Shown: piece by piece, positions 17,647-26,032 of the stretch
How the letters are laid out: every line of letters begins with the position of its first letter
Numbering within the stretch: the stretch's first letter is position 1
Origin: Flavobacterium gyeonganense
GTDB taxonomy: Bacteria; Bacteroidota; Bacteroidia; Flavobacteriales; Flavobacteriaceae
Assembly (NCBI RefSeq): GCF_029625295.1
Contig: NZ_CP121112.1
Coordinates: forward strand, 3,224,001-3,288,000
Direction: 5' to 3'
DNA length: 64,000 bases
Position numbers and translations under genes: made by a program
Notes under the pieces: model-generated
What the model was told of the DNA's origin: nothing
Seen by the model: the letters and a program-made list of their open reading frames with translations, nothing else
Databases searched by the model: none

Positions 17647-19692
17647 TTACATAAAGATTGCTACGAGTAAATCAATTAATTTGATTCCTATAAAAGGCAC
17701 AATCAAACCACCCAAACCATAAATCAAAAGATTACGTTTTAAGATCGCACTCGCACCTATCGGACGATATTCAACACCTTTCAACGCCAGCGGAATTAAA
17801 ATCGGTATGATAATCGCATTAAAAATCACAGCTGATAAAATTGCACTTTCTGGACTGTGCAAATGCATGATATTTAAACCTTGTAAAGCGGGAATTGCAG
17901 TTATGAAAAGTGCTGGAACAATCGCAAAATATTTCGCAACATCATTCGCAATAGAAAAAGTAGTTAACGTGCCGCGAGTCATTAAAAGCTGCTTTCCAAT
18001 TTCTACGATTTCAATAAGTTTTGTTGGATCATTATCCAAGTCAACCATATTTCCCGCTTCTTTTGCAGCCTGCGTTCCGCTGTTCATAGCAACCCCGACG
18101 TTCGCTTGGGCTAGGGCAGGAGCATCGTTGGTTCCGTCTCCCATCATAGCGACTAAACGGCCTTCTTCCTGTTCTTTGCGGATGTAATTCATTTTATCCT
18201 CTGGTTTCGCTTCGGCAATAAAATCATCAACACCAGCTTTTTCAGCAATAAATTTAGCCGTCAGCGGATTGTCTCCCGTAACCATAACCGTTTTAATTCC
18301 CATTCGGCGTAAGCGCTCAAAACGTTCTTTCATTCCGGTTTTTATAATATCCTGCAATTCAATAACCCCTTGAACCTGATTGTTTTTTATCACAACCAAA
18401 GGCGTTCCTCCGTTAGAAGAAATCGTAATAACTTGTTGCGCGGTATCTTCTGGAAAAGTATTTCCAGACTGTTCTGCGATTTTTTTAGCAGCATCCTGCG
18501 CTCCTTTTCGAATGTTGGTTCCGTCTTTTAAGATTACACCAGAAGTTCTGGTTTCGGCAGTAAATTTTATGGTTTGTGAAATTTCTGAGGTATTCTGTAA
18601 AACACTTGGTTTGCTTTCGTTTTTAACGTCTAACATTTCACTTAATTCCAAAATACTTTTCCCTTCCGGAGTATCATCAGCAAGCGAACTCAAAACGGCA
18701 GATTTCACAAAATCATCAAAAGCAATTCCTTTAGTTGGATAAAAATTGGTTGCTTTTCTGTTTCCAATTGTGATCGTTCCAGTTTTATCCAAAAGTAAAA
18801 CATCAATATCTCCAGCAGTTTCAACCGCTTTTCCTGATTTGGTAATTACGTTGGCACGCAAAGCTCTGTCCATTCCCGCAATACCAATTGCAGAAAGCAA
18901 ACCTCCAATTGTTGTTGGAATCAAACAAACGAACAAGGCAATAAAAGCAGCGATTGTTATTGGCGCATTTGCATAATCGGCAAAAGGTTTTAAAGTCACG
19001 CAGACAATCACGAAGATTAAAGTAAATGCGGCTAAAAGAATGGTCAAGGCTATTTCGTTTGGTGTTTTCTGACGACTTGCGCCTTCAACCAAAGCAATCA
19101 TTTTGTCTAAGAAACTTTCACCTGGTTCAGAAGTTACCTGTACTTTGATTTTATCAGATAAAACTTTTGTACCACCCGTTACAGACGATTTATCTCCGCC
19201 GGCTTCTCTAATAACTGGAGCACTTTCTCCTGTAATAGCACTTTCGTCAATAGTGGCTAAACCTTCGATAATTTCACCGTCGGTGGCGATGACATCTCCA
19301 GCCACACAGACAAAAATGTCTCCTTTTTTTAATTGTGAAGACGAGATTGTTTGTCCGTTTTCTAATTTTGCAGGCGTTTCTTCACGGGTTTTTCTTAAAC
19401 TGTCAGCTTGTGCTTTTCCGCGGGCTTCGGCAATGGCTTCAGCGAAATTGGCGAACAAAAGCGTGGCTAATAATATCAAGAATACAATTAAATTGTAGAT
19501 AAAACTTCCTTGATCGGCGGCACCCATTAGGATCGAAATACAAACCACAAACATAATTGCAGTCCCGATTTCTACGGTAAACATTACCGGATTTTTAATC
19601 ATCATTTTTGGATTCAGCTTTACAAAAGACTGCCATAAAGCTTCTTTTACCTGCTGACTTTCAAACAATGATGCGGATTTATTAGTTGTCAT
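17647..19692 (-). CDS. kdpB: Potassium-transporting ATPase subunit B
   Basis: The 681-residue P-type ATPase energises K+ uptake. The phosphorylation site is Asp302 in [12 protein letters not shown]. The actuator motif TGES is at 154-157, and [10 protein letters not shown] and [12 protein letters not shown] form the P-domain hinge. The KNPVMF motif near residue 34 is typical of KdpB. About seven membrane helices are visible. Length and motifs are complete. It sits between kdpA and kdpC, separated from kdpA by a nested inverted-repeat element. Confidence 0.97.
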   Translation of the reverse strand: MTTNKSASLFESQQVKEALWQSFVKLNPKMMIKNPVMFTVEIGTAIMFVVCISILMGAADQGSFIYNLIVFLILLATLLFANFAEAIAEARGKAQADSLRKTREETPAKLENGQTISSSQLKKGDIFVCVAGDVIATDGEIIEGLATIDESAITGESAPVIREAGGDKSSVTGGTKVLSDKIKVQVTSEPGESFLDKMIALVEGASRQKTPNEIALTILLAAFTLIFVIVCVTLKPFADYANAPITIAAFIALFVCLIPTTIGGLLSAIGIAGMDRALRANVITKSGKAVETAGDIDVLLLDKTGTITIGNRKATNFYPTKGIAFDDFVKSAVLSSLADDTPEGKSILELSEMLDVKNESKPSVLQNTSEISQTIKFTAETRTSGVILKDGTNIRKGAQDAAKKIAEQSGNTFPEDTAQQVITISSNGGTPLVVIKNNQVQGVIELQDIIKTGMKERFERLRRMGIKTVMVTGDNPLTAKFIAEKAGVDDFIAEAKPEDKMNYIRKEQEEGRLVAMMGDGTNDAPALAQANVGVAMNSGTQAAKEAGNMVDLDNDPTKLIEIVEIGKQLLMTRGTLTTFSIANDVAKYFAIVPALFITAIPALQGLNIMHLHSPESAILSAVIFNAIIIPILIPLALKGVEYRPIGASAILKRNLLIYGLGGLIVPFIGIKLIDLLVAIFM

Positions 19693-19740
19693 TTTCTTGT
19701 AAAAAGTTAAATGTTATTTGTTAAATGTTTTGCGTTGATT

Positions 19741-19888
19741 TTAAACACATAGAGACATAGATTTTACTTTTAGATTAAGACGTTTCACTTGTATGAATTC
19801 ATCCCGATAGCTATCGGGACTATGTGTGAAAAACAGTTTTTTCTATTTCCTTTTTAGTCGTTGAATTCCTATGTTTCTATGTGTTTAA
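19741..19888. repeat. Inverted-repeat element between kdpA and kdpB
   Basis: TTAAACACATAGAGACATAG at 19741-19760 matches the inverse of 19869-19888 at 19 of 20 positions. The 148-base element contains, nested inside it, the palindrome at 19802-19819. Confidence 0.75.
19802..19819. repeat. CCCGATAGCTATCGGG palindrome, copy 2
   Basis: TCCCGATAGCTATCGGGA is a perfect 18-base palindrome, the same core as at 9064-9091, and lies inside the larger inverted repeat 19741-19888. Confidence 0.8.
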
Positions 19889-19902
19889 CAATTTTAGCAT
19901 TA

Positions 19903-21621
19903 TTAAAGAGTAAAATATTCAGCAAGCGGACCTAAAGCCAAAGCTGGAAAGAAAGAAAGTGCAGCAATAATCGCAATGACAGCAAAAATCATAATCCCAA
20001 AAATTGAAGTATCCGTTTTTAAAGTCCCTGCGCTTTCTGGAATGTATTTTTTATTGGCTAATAAACCTGCGATTGCCAAAGGCCCGATGATCGGAATAAA
20101 ACGGCTTAGCAGTAAAACAATTCCCGTAGTGATATTCCAAAACGGATTATTATCTCCCAATCCTTCAAAACCAGAACCGTTGTTGGCAGCGCTCGAAGTA
20201 TATTCATATAACATTTCAGAGAATCCGTGGTTTCCAGGATTGTTGAGCCATCCAGTTGCATTTCCGTTAAACCAATAGCCCATTGCAGTATCGTGAGCAG
20301 CAAAATAAGATGCTAAAGCTGTTCCAGATAAAATCAATAAAGGGTGAAGAATCGCAATAAAAGCTGCAATTTTTACTTCGCGCGCTTCGATTTTCTTTCC
20401 TAAGAATTCTGGAGTTCGGCCGACCATTAAACCTGAAATAAAAACCGCCAGAATAATAAAGATGTAAAAGTTGAGGTAACCCACACCGCATCCGCCATAA
20501 AAGGCATTTATCATCATCGCTAATAATTGCATTGCTCCAGAAACTGGCATAGAACTATCATGCATGCTGTTTACAGATCCTGTCGAAATTACTGTTGTAG
20601 CAATACTCCAGAAACCTGAAATAGCAGGACCAAACCGAACTTCTTTTCCTTCCATTGCACCGCTTGTCTGTGCAATTCCCATTTTTGTTATGGCAGGATT
20701 TCCATTTAATTCGCTTGAAATTGTTGGAATAACTAAAAGCAGAAATCCAATTGTCATTACACCAAAAATGATGTACGAGAATTTCTTTTTGTTTAAGAAA
20801 AAACCAAGTGCAAAAATTATTGCAAACGGAATAATCATTTGTGCCCAAAGTTCAACTGCATTAGTAAAATAAGTTGGGTTTTCTAAAGGATGTGCAGAGT
20901 TGGCTCCGAAGAATCCACCACCGTTAGTACCAATGTGTTTGATGGCAACGAAAGCAGCTGCAGGTCCGCGGGAAACTTCTACGTGATCGCCTTGTAAAGT
21001 GGTAATTGCATCTTTTCCTTCAAAAGTCATTGGCGTTCCGCTGAAAACCAAAGCGATTGCTACAATTGCAGAAAGCGGTAATAATATACGAGTACAGCTT
21101 TTTACGAAATAATTATAAAAATTTCCGAGTTTTTCAGTGGTTCTTTCGCGCATAGCGGTAAAAACCATTGCCGCAGCCGCAATTCCGACTCCAGCCGAAA
21201 CGAATTGCAGAAACATTAAAACTATTTGCGACAAATATGAAACACCACTTTCGCCAGAATAATGCTGTAAATCGCAATTTACTAAAAATGAAATGGCAGT
21301 ATTAAAAGCCAAATCGGGCGACATATTAGGGTTGTTATCCGGATTTAAGAATAATGAACCTTGAAACAGCAGCACAAAAAAACAAAGAAAGAACCAAACC
21401 ATATTGATGCTTAAAAGTGCTTTCAGATGTTGTTTCCAGTTCATTTCTTCGGCTGGATCGATACCGCTGATTTTAAAAATAAATTTTTCAAGCGGATTGA
21501 AAATCGGGTCAAGAAGTGTTTTGTCTCCTTTGAAAATTTTAGCAATATATTTTCCAAATGGAATTGCTAAAACAATTGTCAGGATAAAAATGCCTATGAC
21601 GCCTAGTAACTCTGTATTCAT
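19903..21621 (-). CDS. kdpA: Potassium-transporting ATPase subunit A
   Basis: The 572-residue KdpA is the K+-binding channel-like subunit of the Kdp pump, with about ten membrane helices. The selectivity-filter region KHIGTNGGGFFGANSAHPLE and the later CGVGYLNFYI and SSAANNGSGF segments are characteristic. Its length is normal. It follows two micro-genes (the nearer is kdpF) and leads kdpB and kdpC on the minus strand. Confidence 0.97.
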   Translation of the reverse strand: MNTELLGVIGIFILTIVLAIPFGKYIAKIFKGDKTLLDPIFNPLEKFIFKISGIDPAEEMNWKQHLKALLSINMVWFFLCFFVLLFQGSLFLNPDNNPNMSPDLAFNTAISFLVNCDLQHYSGESGVSYLSQIVLMFLQFVSAGVGIAAAAMVFTAMRERTTEKLGNFYNYFVKSCTRILLPLSAIVAIALVFSGTPMTFEGKDAITTLQGDHVEVSRGPAAAFVAIKHIGTNGGGFFGANSAHPLENPTYFTNAVELWAQMIIPFAIIFALGFFLNKKKFSYIIFGVMTIGFLLLVIPTISSELNGNPAITKMGIAQTSGAMEGKEVRFGPAISGFWSIATTVISTGSVNSMHDSSMPVSGAMQLLAMMINAFYGGCGVGYLNFYIFIILAVFISGLMVGRTPEFLGKKIEAREVKIAAFIAILHPLLILSGTALASYFAAHDTAMGYWFNGNATGWLNNPGNHGFSEMLYEYTSSAANNGSGFEGLGDNNPFWNITTGIVLLLSRFIPIIGPLAIAGLLANKKYIPESAGTLKTDTSIFGIMIFAVIAIIAALSFFPALALGPLAEYFTL

Positions 21622-21677
21622 AATTTTGAGATTATTTTTTAAGATGTGAATGGATTTGAGAATCTTATCTTCTCAAA

Positions 21678-21755
21678 TCAGAATTTTTCAGGTTTGATTA
21701 ATACGTAAACCAAATACAAGAAAACAGCGATTGAAATAATAAATAGTGCAGTCAT
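21678..21755 (-). CDS. kdpF: Potassium-transporting ATPase subunit F
   Basis: This 25-codon frame encodes a single hydrophobic helix followed by a short polar tail (starts MTALFIISIAVFLYLVY, ends IKPEKF). Size, the YLVY-LIKPEKF ending and the position 56 bases before kdpA match KdpF, which stabilises the KdpABC complex in the inner membrane. The start ATG is at 21755-21753, three bases after the stop of the preceding micro-gene, so the two are almost certainly co-translated. Confidence 0.85.
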   Translation of the reverse strand: MTALFIISIAVFLYLVYVLIKPEKF

Positions 21756-21758
21756 GAT

Positions 21759-21842
21759 TTAAATTTTTTCAAAAAAGTCAACCGAGAGAAAACAAATAGC
21801 AAACAGTAAAACTGCCAATCCGAGTAATAGAAATGTGACCAT
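21759..21842 (-). CDS. Micro membrane peptide upstream of kdpF
   Basis: The 27-codon frame encodes MVTFLLLGLAVLLFAICFLS and a short acidic/basic tail (VDFFEKI): one membrane helix with the same layout as KdpF but a different sequence. Its stop is three bases before the kdpF start, and the 93-aa gene ends 35 bases upstream. The tight spacing supports a real gene. It could be a second KdpF-like subunit or a regulatory peptide; no function can be assigned from sequence. Confidence 0.65.
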   Translation of the reverse strand: MVTFLLLGLAVLLFAICFLSVDFFEKI

Positions 21843-21877
21843 GATTATTTTAGATTAAAATTGTTGGGTTTAGATTT

Positions 21878-22159
21878 TTATACTCCTGAGGTATTAACTT
21901 GTTTGATATATTCTGCTTTTAGCGTTTGAGGAAACAGATGTGAAATATTGCAGTGACGCATTTCCATAAAGGACGAAACAGAGAAAACATACACGTTTGA
22001 AATCGCATTTTTAGTTTCGATGCTGCCGCTGATAAATAACCGTTCAGCAAGTGCTAAACATTTTTTAGCCCGAACAATATTGCCGCAGATAATAGATTTT
22101 TTGGTAATCTCAGCAAACCGTTCGGCTTGTTTGTAGATTGAGGTAACTTGATTTTTCAT
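21878..22159 (-). CDS. Hypothetical protein, first gene of the kdp operon
   Basis: This 93-residue cytosolic protein has no signal peptide or membrane helix and is predicted mostly helical. It contains KKSIICGNIVRAKKCLALAE, a TPR-like helical hairpin pattern, and ends ...KAEYIKQVNTSGV. I do not recognise a named family. It is the first frame after the candidate promoter region and 35 bases before the kdpF-like micro-gene, so it probably belongs to the K+ uptake operon. A small sensor or adaptor role is possible but unproven. Confidence 0.7.
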   Translation of the reverse strand: MKNQVTSIYKQAERFAEITKKSIICGNIVRAKKCLALAERLFISGSIETKNAISNVYVFSVSSFMEMRHCNISHLFPQTLKAEYIKQVNTSGV

Positions 22160-22244
22160 TTGGAATGAAGTTTTAGTGTTCTTCCTCTTTATGCCAAAAG
22201 ATGTTCCTAAAAAATCAGTTTGTAGTTAAAGTGCTGTAAATAAA

Positions 22245-22264
22245 AGGGATGTAGTTGTGTGCCA
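22245..22264 (-). promoter_or_regulatory. Candidate sigma-54 promoter of the kdp operon (weak)
   Basis: TGGCAC at 22264-22259 matches the -24 element exactly, but the -12 position reads TACAT rather than TTGCA and lacks the conserved GC. Support comes mainly from context: the adjacent regulator has the GAFTGA motif that contacts sigma-54. Confidence 0.3.
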
Positions 22265-22276
22265 AAAATCAGTCAT

Positions 22277-22306
22277 AAAAAAAGCCTATCATTTTGATAA
22301 GCTTTT
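22277..22306 (-). terminator. Terminator of the sigma-54 response regulator gene
   Basis: On the minus strand AAAAGCTTATCA and TGATAGGCTTTT form a 12-bp stem with one mismatch, followed by TTT to give a seven-T run. Confidence 0.7.
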
Positions 22307-22326
22307 CTCGTTTTGATATGTTATTT

Positions 22327-22486
22327 AAGCTTCGGAGAAGCGACATATTTATAGAAAATAATGAAACCATGTTTACCAGAACCCCAGCGGGGTGACATTT
22401 TTTTAGATTGTGCGGGTGTCGCTCCGCTGGAGCTTTATAGCATTGGCAATAAATAATTCTATAAATATACCGCTTCTCCGAAGCTT
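22327..22486. repeat. 160-bp nested inverted-repeat element
   Basis: Thirty-base arms at 22327-22356 (beginning AAGCTTCGGAGAAGCG) and 22457-22486 match at 28 of 30 positions. Inside, CCCCAGCGGGGTGACA (22382-22397) and 22417-22432 form a second inverted pair at 13 of 16. The element has no open frame and resembles a MITE or a long cruciform. Confidence 0.75.
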
Positions 22487-22512
22487 TTAAAAATTGATAT
22501 TGATATTGAAAT

Positions 22513-23862
22513 TTAATTTTTTTCTATCCCATATTCTTCTAATTTTCGGTACAAAGTCGCAATTCCAATTTCAAGAAGTCTAGCCGTTTCCGCTTTATTT
22601 CCTTTAGTATAATTCAAAACTTTCTGAATATGCAGTTTCTCAACACTCTGCATGGAGAAAGCCGACATTGATTTGTTGTTTTTTTCTTGTTGATGCTGCA
22701 TTTCATACGGTAGAACATCAGAAGTCAGTGTTTCGCCGTTACTCAAAATAACCGATCTTTCGATAATATTTTTGAGTTCACGGATATTTCCCGGCCACGA
22801 ATAATTTTCTAATTTCTGAACAAAATCATCAGAAACTGATAATGTCTTTTTATTCGTTTTTTCAGAAAATTGTTTGACAAAAAAATTAACCAAAACAGGA
22901 ATGTCTTTTACTCTTTCTCGAAGAGAAGGAAGTTTAATTTCGAAAATATTCAAACGGAAATACAAATCAGAACGAAAACGATGTGCATCGCTTTCTTCTT
23001 TTAAATCTCGGTTTGTAGCTGCAATTAACCTGAAATTTGATTTTTTTGAAGTTGTATCGCCAACGGGGATATATTCGCTGGTTTCCAGAACACGCAATAA
23101 TTTGGCTTGAAGATCAATTGGCATTTCTCCAATTTCGTCTAAAAAAAGAGTACCTCCGTTTGCTTCTTCAATAAAACCTTTTTTATCTTTTAAGGCTCCG
23201 GTAAAAGCACCTTGTTTGTGACCGAAAAGTTCGCTTTCCAGAATTTCTTTGCTGAAAGTACTGCAGTTTAAAGCAACAAAGGATTTACCAACGCGATTGC
23301 TGTTTTCATGAATGGCCTGTGCAAAAACCTCTTTCCCCGTTCCCGTTTCTCCCGTTAATAAAACAGTCGAATCGGTTTTGGCTACTTTTTGAGCGAGATC
23401 AATTACTTGTTCAATTCCTTTCGATTTTCCTATAATCGTATTAAAAGAATATTTATCGTTAATGCGTTTTTCGAGTTGCTGCACTTTTTTCTGCAATTGC
23501 ACTTTATCAACGGCTTTGTATAAAAGGGGAATAATTTTATCGTTGTCGTCACCTTTTACGATATAATCAAAAGCACCGTTTTTCATCGTCTGAACGCCAT
23601 CTGGAATATTTCCGAAAGCAGTTAAAAGGATAACTTCTGTCAGCGGAAAGCTTCCTTTGATATTTTGAACAAAATCAACTCCATTTCCGTCGGGTAATTT
23701 TACGTCACACAAAACCACATCAATATCGGTTTGTTCTAATTTTTTAAAACCTGATTTTAAATCTTTGGCTTCAAAAACTTCAAATCCTTCCGATTTTACA
23801 ATGCGTACCAAAAGACTTCTCAGTTTTTCTTCGTCGTCTATAATTAAAATTTTATGTGTCAT
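22513..23862 (-). CDS. NtrC-family sigma-54 response regulator
   Basis: The 449-residue protein has a receiver domain (1-~120) with phospho-acceptor Asp53. The AAA+ domain has Walker A GETGTGKE (171-178), the sigma-54 contact loop GAFTGA (218-223) and GGTLFLDEIGEM. A Fis-type helix-turn-helix lies at ~404-449 (ETARLLEIGIATLYRKLEEY). It activates sigma-54 promoters when phosphorylated. It is upstream of and co-oriented with the kdp genes, which lack the usual OmpR-type KdpE, so it is the likely kdp regulator. A terminator separates it from the operon. Confidence 0.92.
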   Translation of the reverse strand: MTHKILIIDDEEKLRSLLVRIVKSEGFEVFEAKDLKSGFKKLEQTDIDVVLCDVKLPDGNGVDFVQNIKGSFPLTEVILLTAFGNIPDGVQTMKNGAFDYIVKGDDNDKIIPLLYKAVDKVQLQKKVQQLEKRINDKYSFNTIIGKSKGIEQVIDLAQKVAKTDSTVLLTGETGTGKEVFAQAIHENSNRVGKSFVALNCSTFSKEILESELFGHKQGAFTGALKDKKGFIEEANGGTLFLDEIGEMPIDLQAKLLRVLETSEYIPVGDTTSKKSNFRLIAATNRDLKEESDAHRFRSDLYFRLNIFEIKLPSLRERVKDIPVLVNFFVKQFSEKTNKKTLSVSDDFVQKLENYSWPGNIRELKNIIERSVILSNGETLTSDVLPYEMQHQQEKNNKSMSAFSMQSVEKLHIQKVLNYTKGNKAETARLLEIGIATLYRKLEEYGIEKN

Positions 23863-24009
23863 TTTTGGAAGTTGCTAAAATCAAATATTATTTTAGATGT
23901 ACAAATTTAGCTTTTAAATCATTTGGCTTTAGAATTCAAAATATAAATTTGGTTTCAAACATTATAAATCTATTAACACCGAAGAATTTAGGATTCGTAA
24001 CAAATAAAT

Positions 24010-24017
24010 TAATTTTG
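24010..24017 (+). promoter_or_regulatory. Putative -7 promoter element of the LLM oxidoreductase gene
   Basis: TAATTTTG matches TAnnTTTG exactly, 20 bases before the start codon. No clear -33 TTG is seen. Confidence 0.45.
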
Positions 24018-24037
24018 CAAAAAGATATTTATTTTAC

Positions 24038-25048
24038 ATGAAAAATCCAATTTCACTCTCCATATTAGAACTTGCTATTATCAATAATAACAGTAATGCT
24101 GCCGAAACATTAAATAAAACAAAAGAAATTGCCCAGTTAACAGATCGTTTAGGTTATAAAAGGTTTTGGCTTGCTGAACACCACAATATGGCACATGTCG
24201 CCAGTACGGCAACAGTTGTCTTAATTGGTTATGTTGCCAGTCAGACACAAAATATCCGTGTAGGATCGGGCGGAATTATGCTGCCGAATCATTCGCCATT
24301 AATAGTTGCAGAGCAATTTGGAACACTGGAAACTTTATATCCCGGCAGAATCGATTTAGGCTTGGGAAGAGCTCCCGGAACCGATCAGCCAACTGCTGAA
24401 GCCATTCGAAAAGATTTCTTTGAACAGGCACAGCGGTTTCCGCAAAACGTATCAAAATTACAGGAATATTTTTCTGAAGAAAATGCTACTGCAAAAGTAC
24501 GTGCCTTCCCTGCTGAAGGAACTAAAGTACCAATCTGGATTTTAGGATCGAGTATGGAAAGTGCTTCTTTGGCGGCTTCGTACGGTTTTCCATATGCTTT
24601 TGCAGGACATTTTGCGCCGCGCCAAATGTTACAGGCTTTTGAATTTTATCGCGACAATTTCCAGCCTTCAAAATTTCTGGATAAACCCAAAACCATGGCC
24701 TGCGTTAATATTATTGCTGCCGATACAGATGAAGAAGCCGAAAAATTATCGACAAGTTTGTACCAGATGTTTCTGAATTTAATTCGGAATGACCGAAAAG
24801 GACTTCAGCCGCCTGTGGATTCTTTGGATGATATTATGAGCCAAGAAGAACGTTTTCATGTCAATCAGATGACGGCCTGTTCTTTCGTGGGAAGTAAAAA
24901 GCAATTGGCAATAGATTTGAAAAAATTCATCGATTATTCCCGAATTGACGAGCTGATGATTACAAGTCCAATTTTTGATCATCAGGCGAAATTGAAAAGT
25001 CTGCAACTAACTAAAGAAGTACTTGATGAATTAAATGCTAACAGATAA
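24038..25048 (+). CDS. LLM-class (luciferase-like) flavin-dependent oxidoreductase
   Basis: The 336-residue protein has the bacterial luciferase-like TIM-barrel pattern: YKRFWLAEHHNM near residue 45, VGSGGIMLPNHSPL near 80, and LGLGRAPGTDQ near 105 in the FMN-binding region. Such enzymes are FMN-dependent monooxygenases or dehydrogenases; the RAPGTD-type subgroup is related to E. coli YhbW and has no assigned substrate. The gene stands alone and shares a bidirectional terminator with the convergent gene downstream. Confidence 0.9.
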   Translation: MKNPISLSILELAIINNNSNAAETLNKTKEIAQLTDRLGYKRFWLAEHHNMAHVASTATVVLIGYVASQTQNIRVGSGGIMLPNHSPLIVAEQFGTLETLYPGRIDLGLGRAPGTDQPTAEAIRKDFFEQAQRFPQNVSKLQEYFSEENATAKVRAFPAEGTKVPIWILGSSMESASLAASYGFPYAFAGHFAPRQMLQAFEFYRDNFQPSKFLDKPKTMACVNIIAADTDEEAEKLSTSLYQMFLNLIRNDRKGLQPPVDSLDDIMSQEERFHVNQMTACSFVGSKKQLAIDLKKFIDYSRIDELMITSPIFDHQAKLKSLQLTKEVLDELNANR

Positions 25049-25066
25049 TGCTAGATTTAAATGCAT

Positions 25067-25098
25067 AAAAAAAGTGACTCAATCGAGTCACTTTTTTT
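25067..25098. terminator. Bidirectional terminator
   Basis: AAAAAAAGTGACTC (25067-25080) pairs perfectly with GAGTCACTTTTTTT (25085-25098). It lies between convergent genes, with U runs in both directions, and overlaps the stop codon of the minus-strand gene. Confidence 0.9.
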
Positions 25099-25597
25099 AT
25101 AGCTTTAATTTTCCTTCAACACCTATATCTGTGGTGTTTCCAAATAATGCTGATCCTGCCATTTTAAGCAATGAAATAACTTTTCCGTCTTTTGTGTCCC
25201 AGTAATAAGCATCCGATGGAGTCACTTTTATAACTGTAACGTTTGGGTCATTTTTGCCTTCTTCAAACCAGGCTTTGGCAACTGGCGTCCATAATTCGTC
25301 AATTATAGCCTGATCTTTGTATATCGACGCTGCACCGTATATTGAAATGTATTGTGAGCTTGCATTGTTAGCAAAAAACAATTGAACCTGATTGTCTTTT
25401 AAAATTTCAAAATTCTTATTACTGTTTGCAGAACTAATGAACCACAAATTACCCTGATCATCTATATCCTGAATACTCATAGGTCGTGATTGTAGAGGTG
25501 TTTTTGTTAATTCAGTTACAAAAATCCCTGTTTTAATTTCTTTTACTAATGAAATTATTTTTTCTACTGCTTCTTTATTATCTAAATCTTTATGCAT
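25097..25597 (-). CDS. Pyridoxamine 5'-phosphate oxidase-like general stress protein
   Basis: The 166-residue protein has the split-barrel FMN-binding fold of the pyridoxamine-phosphate-oxidase-like group, close to general stress protein 26. It shows RPMSIQDIDDQGNLWFIS near residues 38-55 and YWDTKDGKVISLLKM near the C-terminus. These small proteins bind flavin and are linked to stress responses; substrates are unknown. It lies 18 bases downstream of the SpoIIAA-like gene and is probably co-transcribed with it. Confidence 0.85.
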   Translation of the reverse strand: MHKDLDNKEAVEKIISLVKEIKTGIFVTELTKTPLQSRPMSIQDIDDQGNLWFISSANSNKNFEILKDNQVQLFFANNASSQYISIYGAASIYKDQAIIDELWTPVAKAWFEEGKNDPNVTVIKVTPSDAYYWDTKDGKVISLLKMAGSALFGNTTDIGVEGKLKL

Positions 25598-25615
25598 AAT
25601 ATCGTTATTTATAGT

Positions 25616-25990
25616 TTAATCCAAGTCAATTTTTTCTGATGTCCAGTCCACGGCCAGCATATAATCTTCTTTTTTAAATCCTTTGAATTCTCCCGGCATA
25701 ATTGTATTGAAAACTTTAGTGAAATTAATCATTCTCTGACAGTCCGTTACAATAGCAGCTCTTGTCCATTTTGTAATGTTTTTAAAGCTTAGCAAAGATT
25801 CATGAAGCCAGGCGCCCAAAGCAAAATCAGTTGGAGAGTTGTCAAAAAATAATAAATAGTTTAGTTTTTGTGCTTCATCGATTAAAAGACGTACTTCTGA
25901 TTTCACAAAATCAACATCGCCTTTCACTACGTGACCAGCTGTTTTAAAACCAATCATATTTTCTGGTAATTCCTTAATTTTTTCAATCAT
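25616..25990 (-). CDS. SpoIIAA-like (STAS-related) protein
   Basis: The frame is open for 157 codons, but the start is placed at Met34 (MIEKIKELPENMIGF, ATG at 25990-25988), giving 124 residues. An exact -7 promoter box (26025-26032) lies inside the longer frame, and the first 33 codons look non-coding. The product matches the SpoIIAA-like / DUF3478 fold: an opening IGFKTAGHVVKGD strand and a central YLLFFDNSPTDFALGAW. Such proteins are STAS-like and of unknown role. A stress gene follows 18 bases downstream. Confidence 0.78.
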   Translation of the reverse strand: MIEKIKELPENMIGFKTAGHVVKGDVDFVKSEVRLLIDEAQKLNYLLFFDNSPTDFALGAWLHESLLSFKNITKWTRAAIVTDCQRMINFTKVFNTIMPGEFKGFKKEDYMLAVDWTSEKIDLD

Positions 25991-26024
25991 AACATTTAAA
26001 TTTTGCAGGTTAAATTCATTTTTA

Positions 26025-26032
26025 CAAAAATA
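26025..26032 (-). promoter_or_regulatory. -7 promoter element that fixes the SpoIIAA-like start
   Basis: The minus strand reads TATTTTTG, an exact TAnnTTTG, 34 bases before the ATG at 25990. The transcript would begin after the upstream Met of the longer frame. Confidence 0.55.

Larger units (their letters stand above)
22160..22512. other. Gap between response regulator and kdp operon
   Basis: In this 353-base gap the minus strand carries, in order: the 160-base inverted-repeat element, the response-regulator terminator, and about 110 bases of leader before the 93-aa gene. That leader contains two TTTTGGCA motifs (at 22268-22261 and 22199-22192). The first forms TTGGCACACAAC, a full -24 half of a sigma-54 promoter. 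Confidence 0.6.

Noticed and set aside
17807..19498. Several 76-131-codon plus-strand frames
   Set aside because: They are shadows of kdpB on the opposite strand, with low-complexity composition and no recognisable domains.
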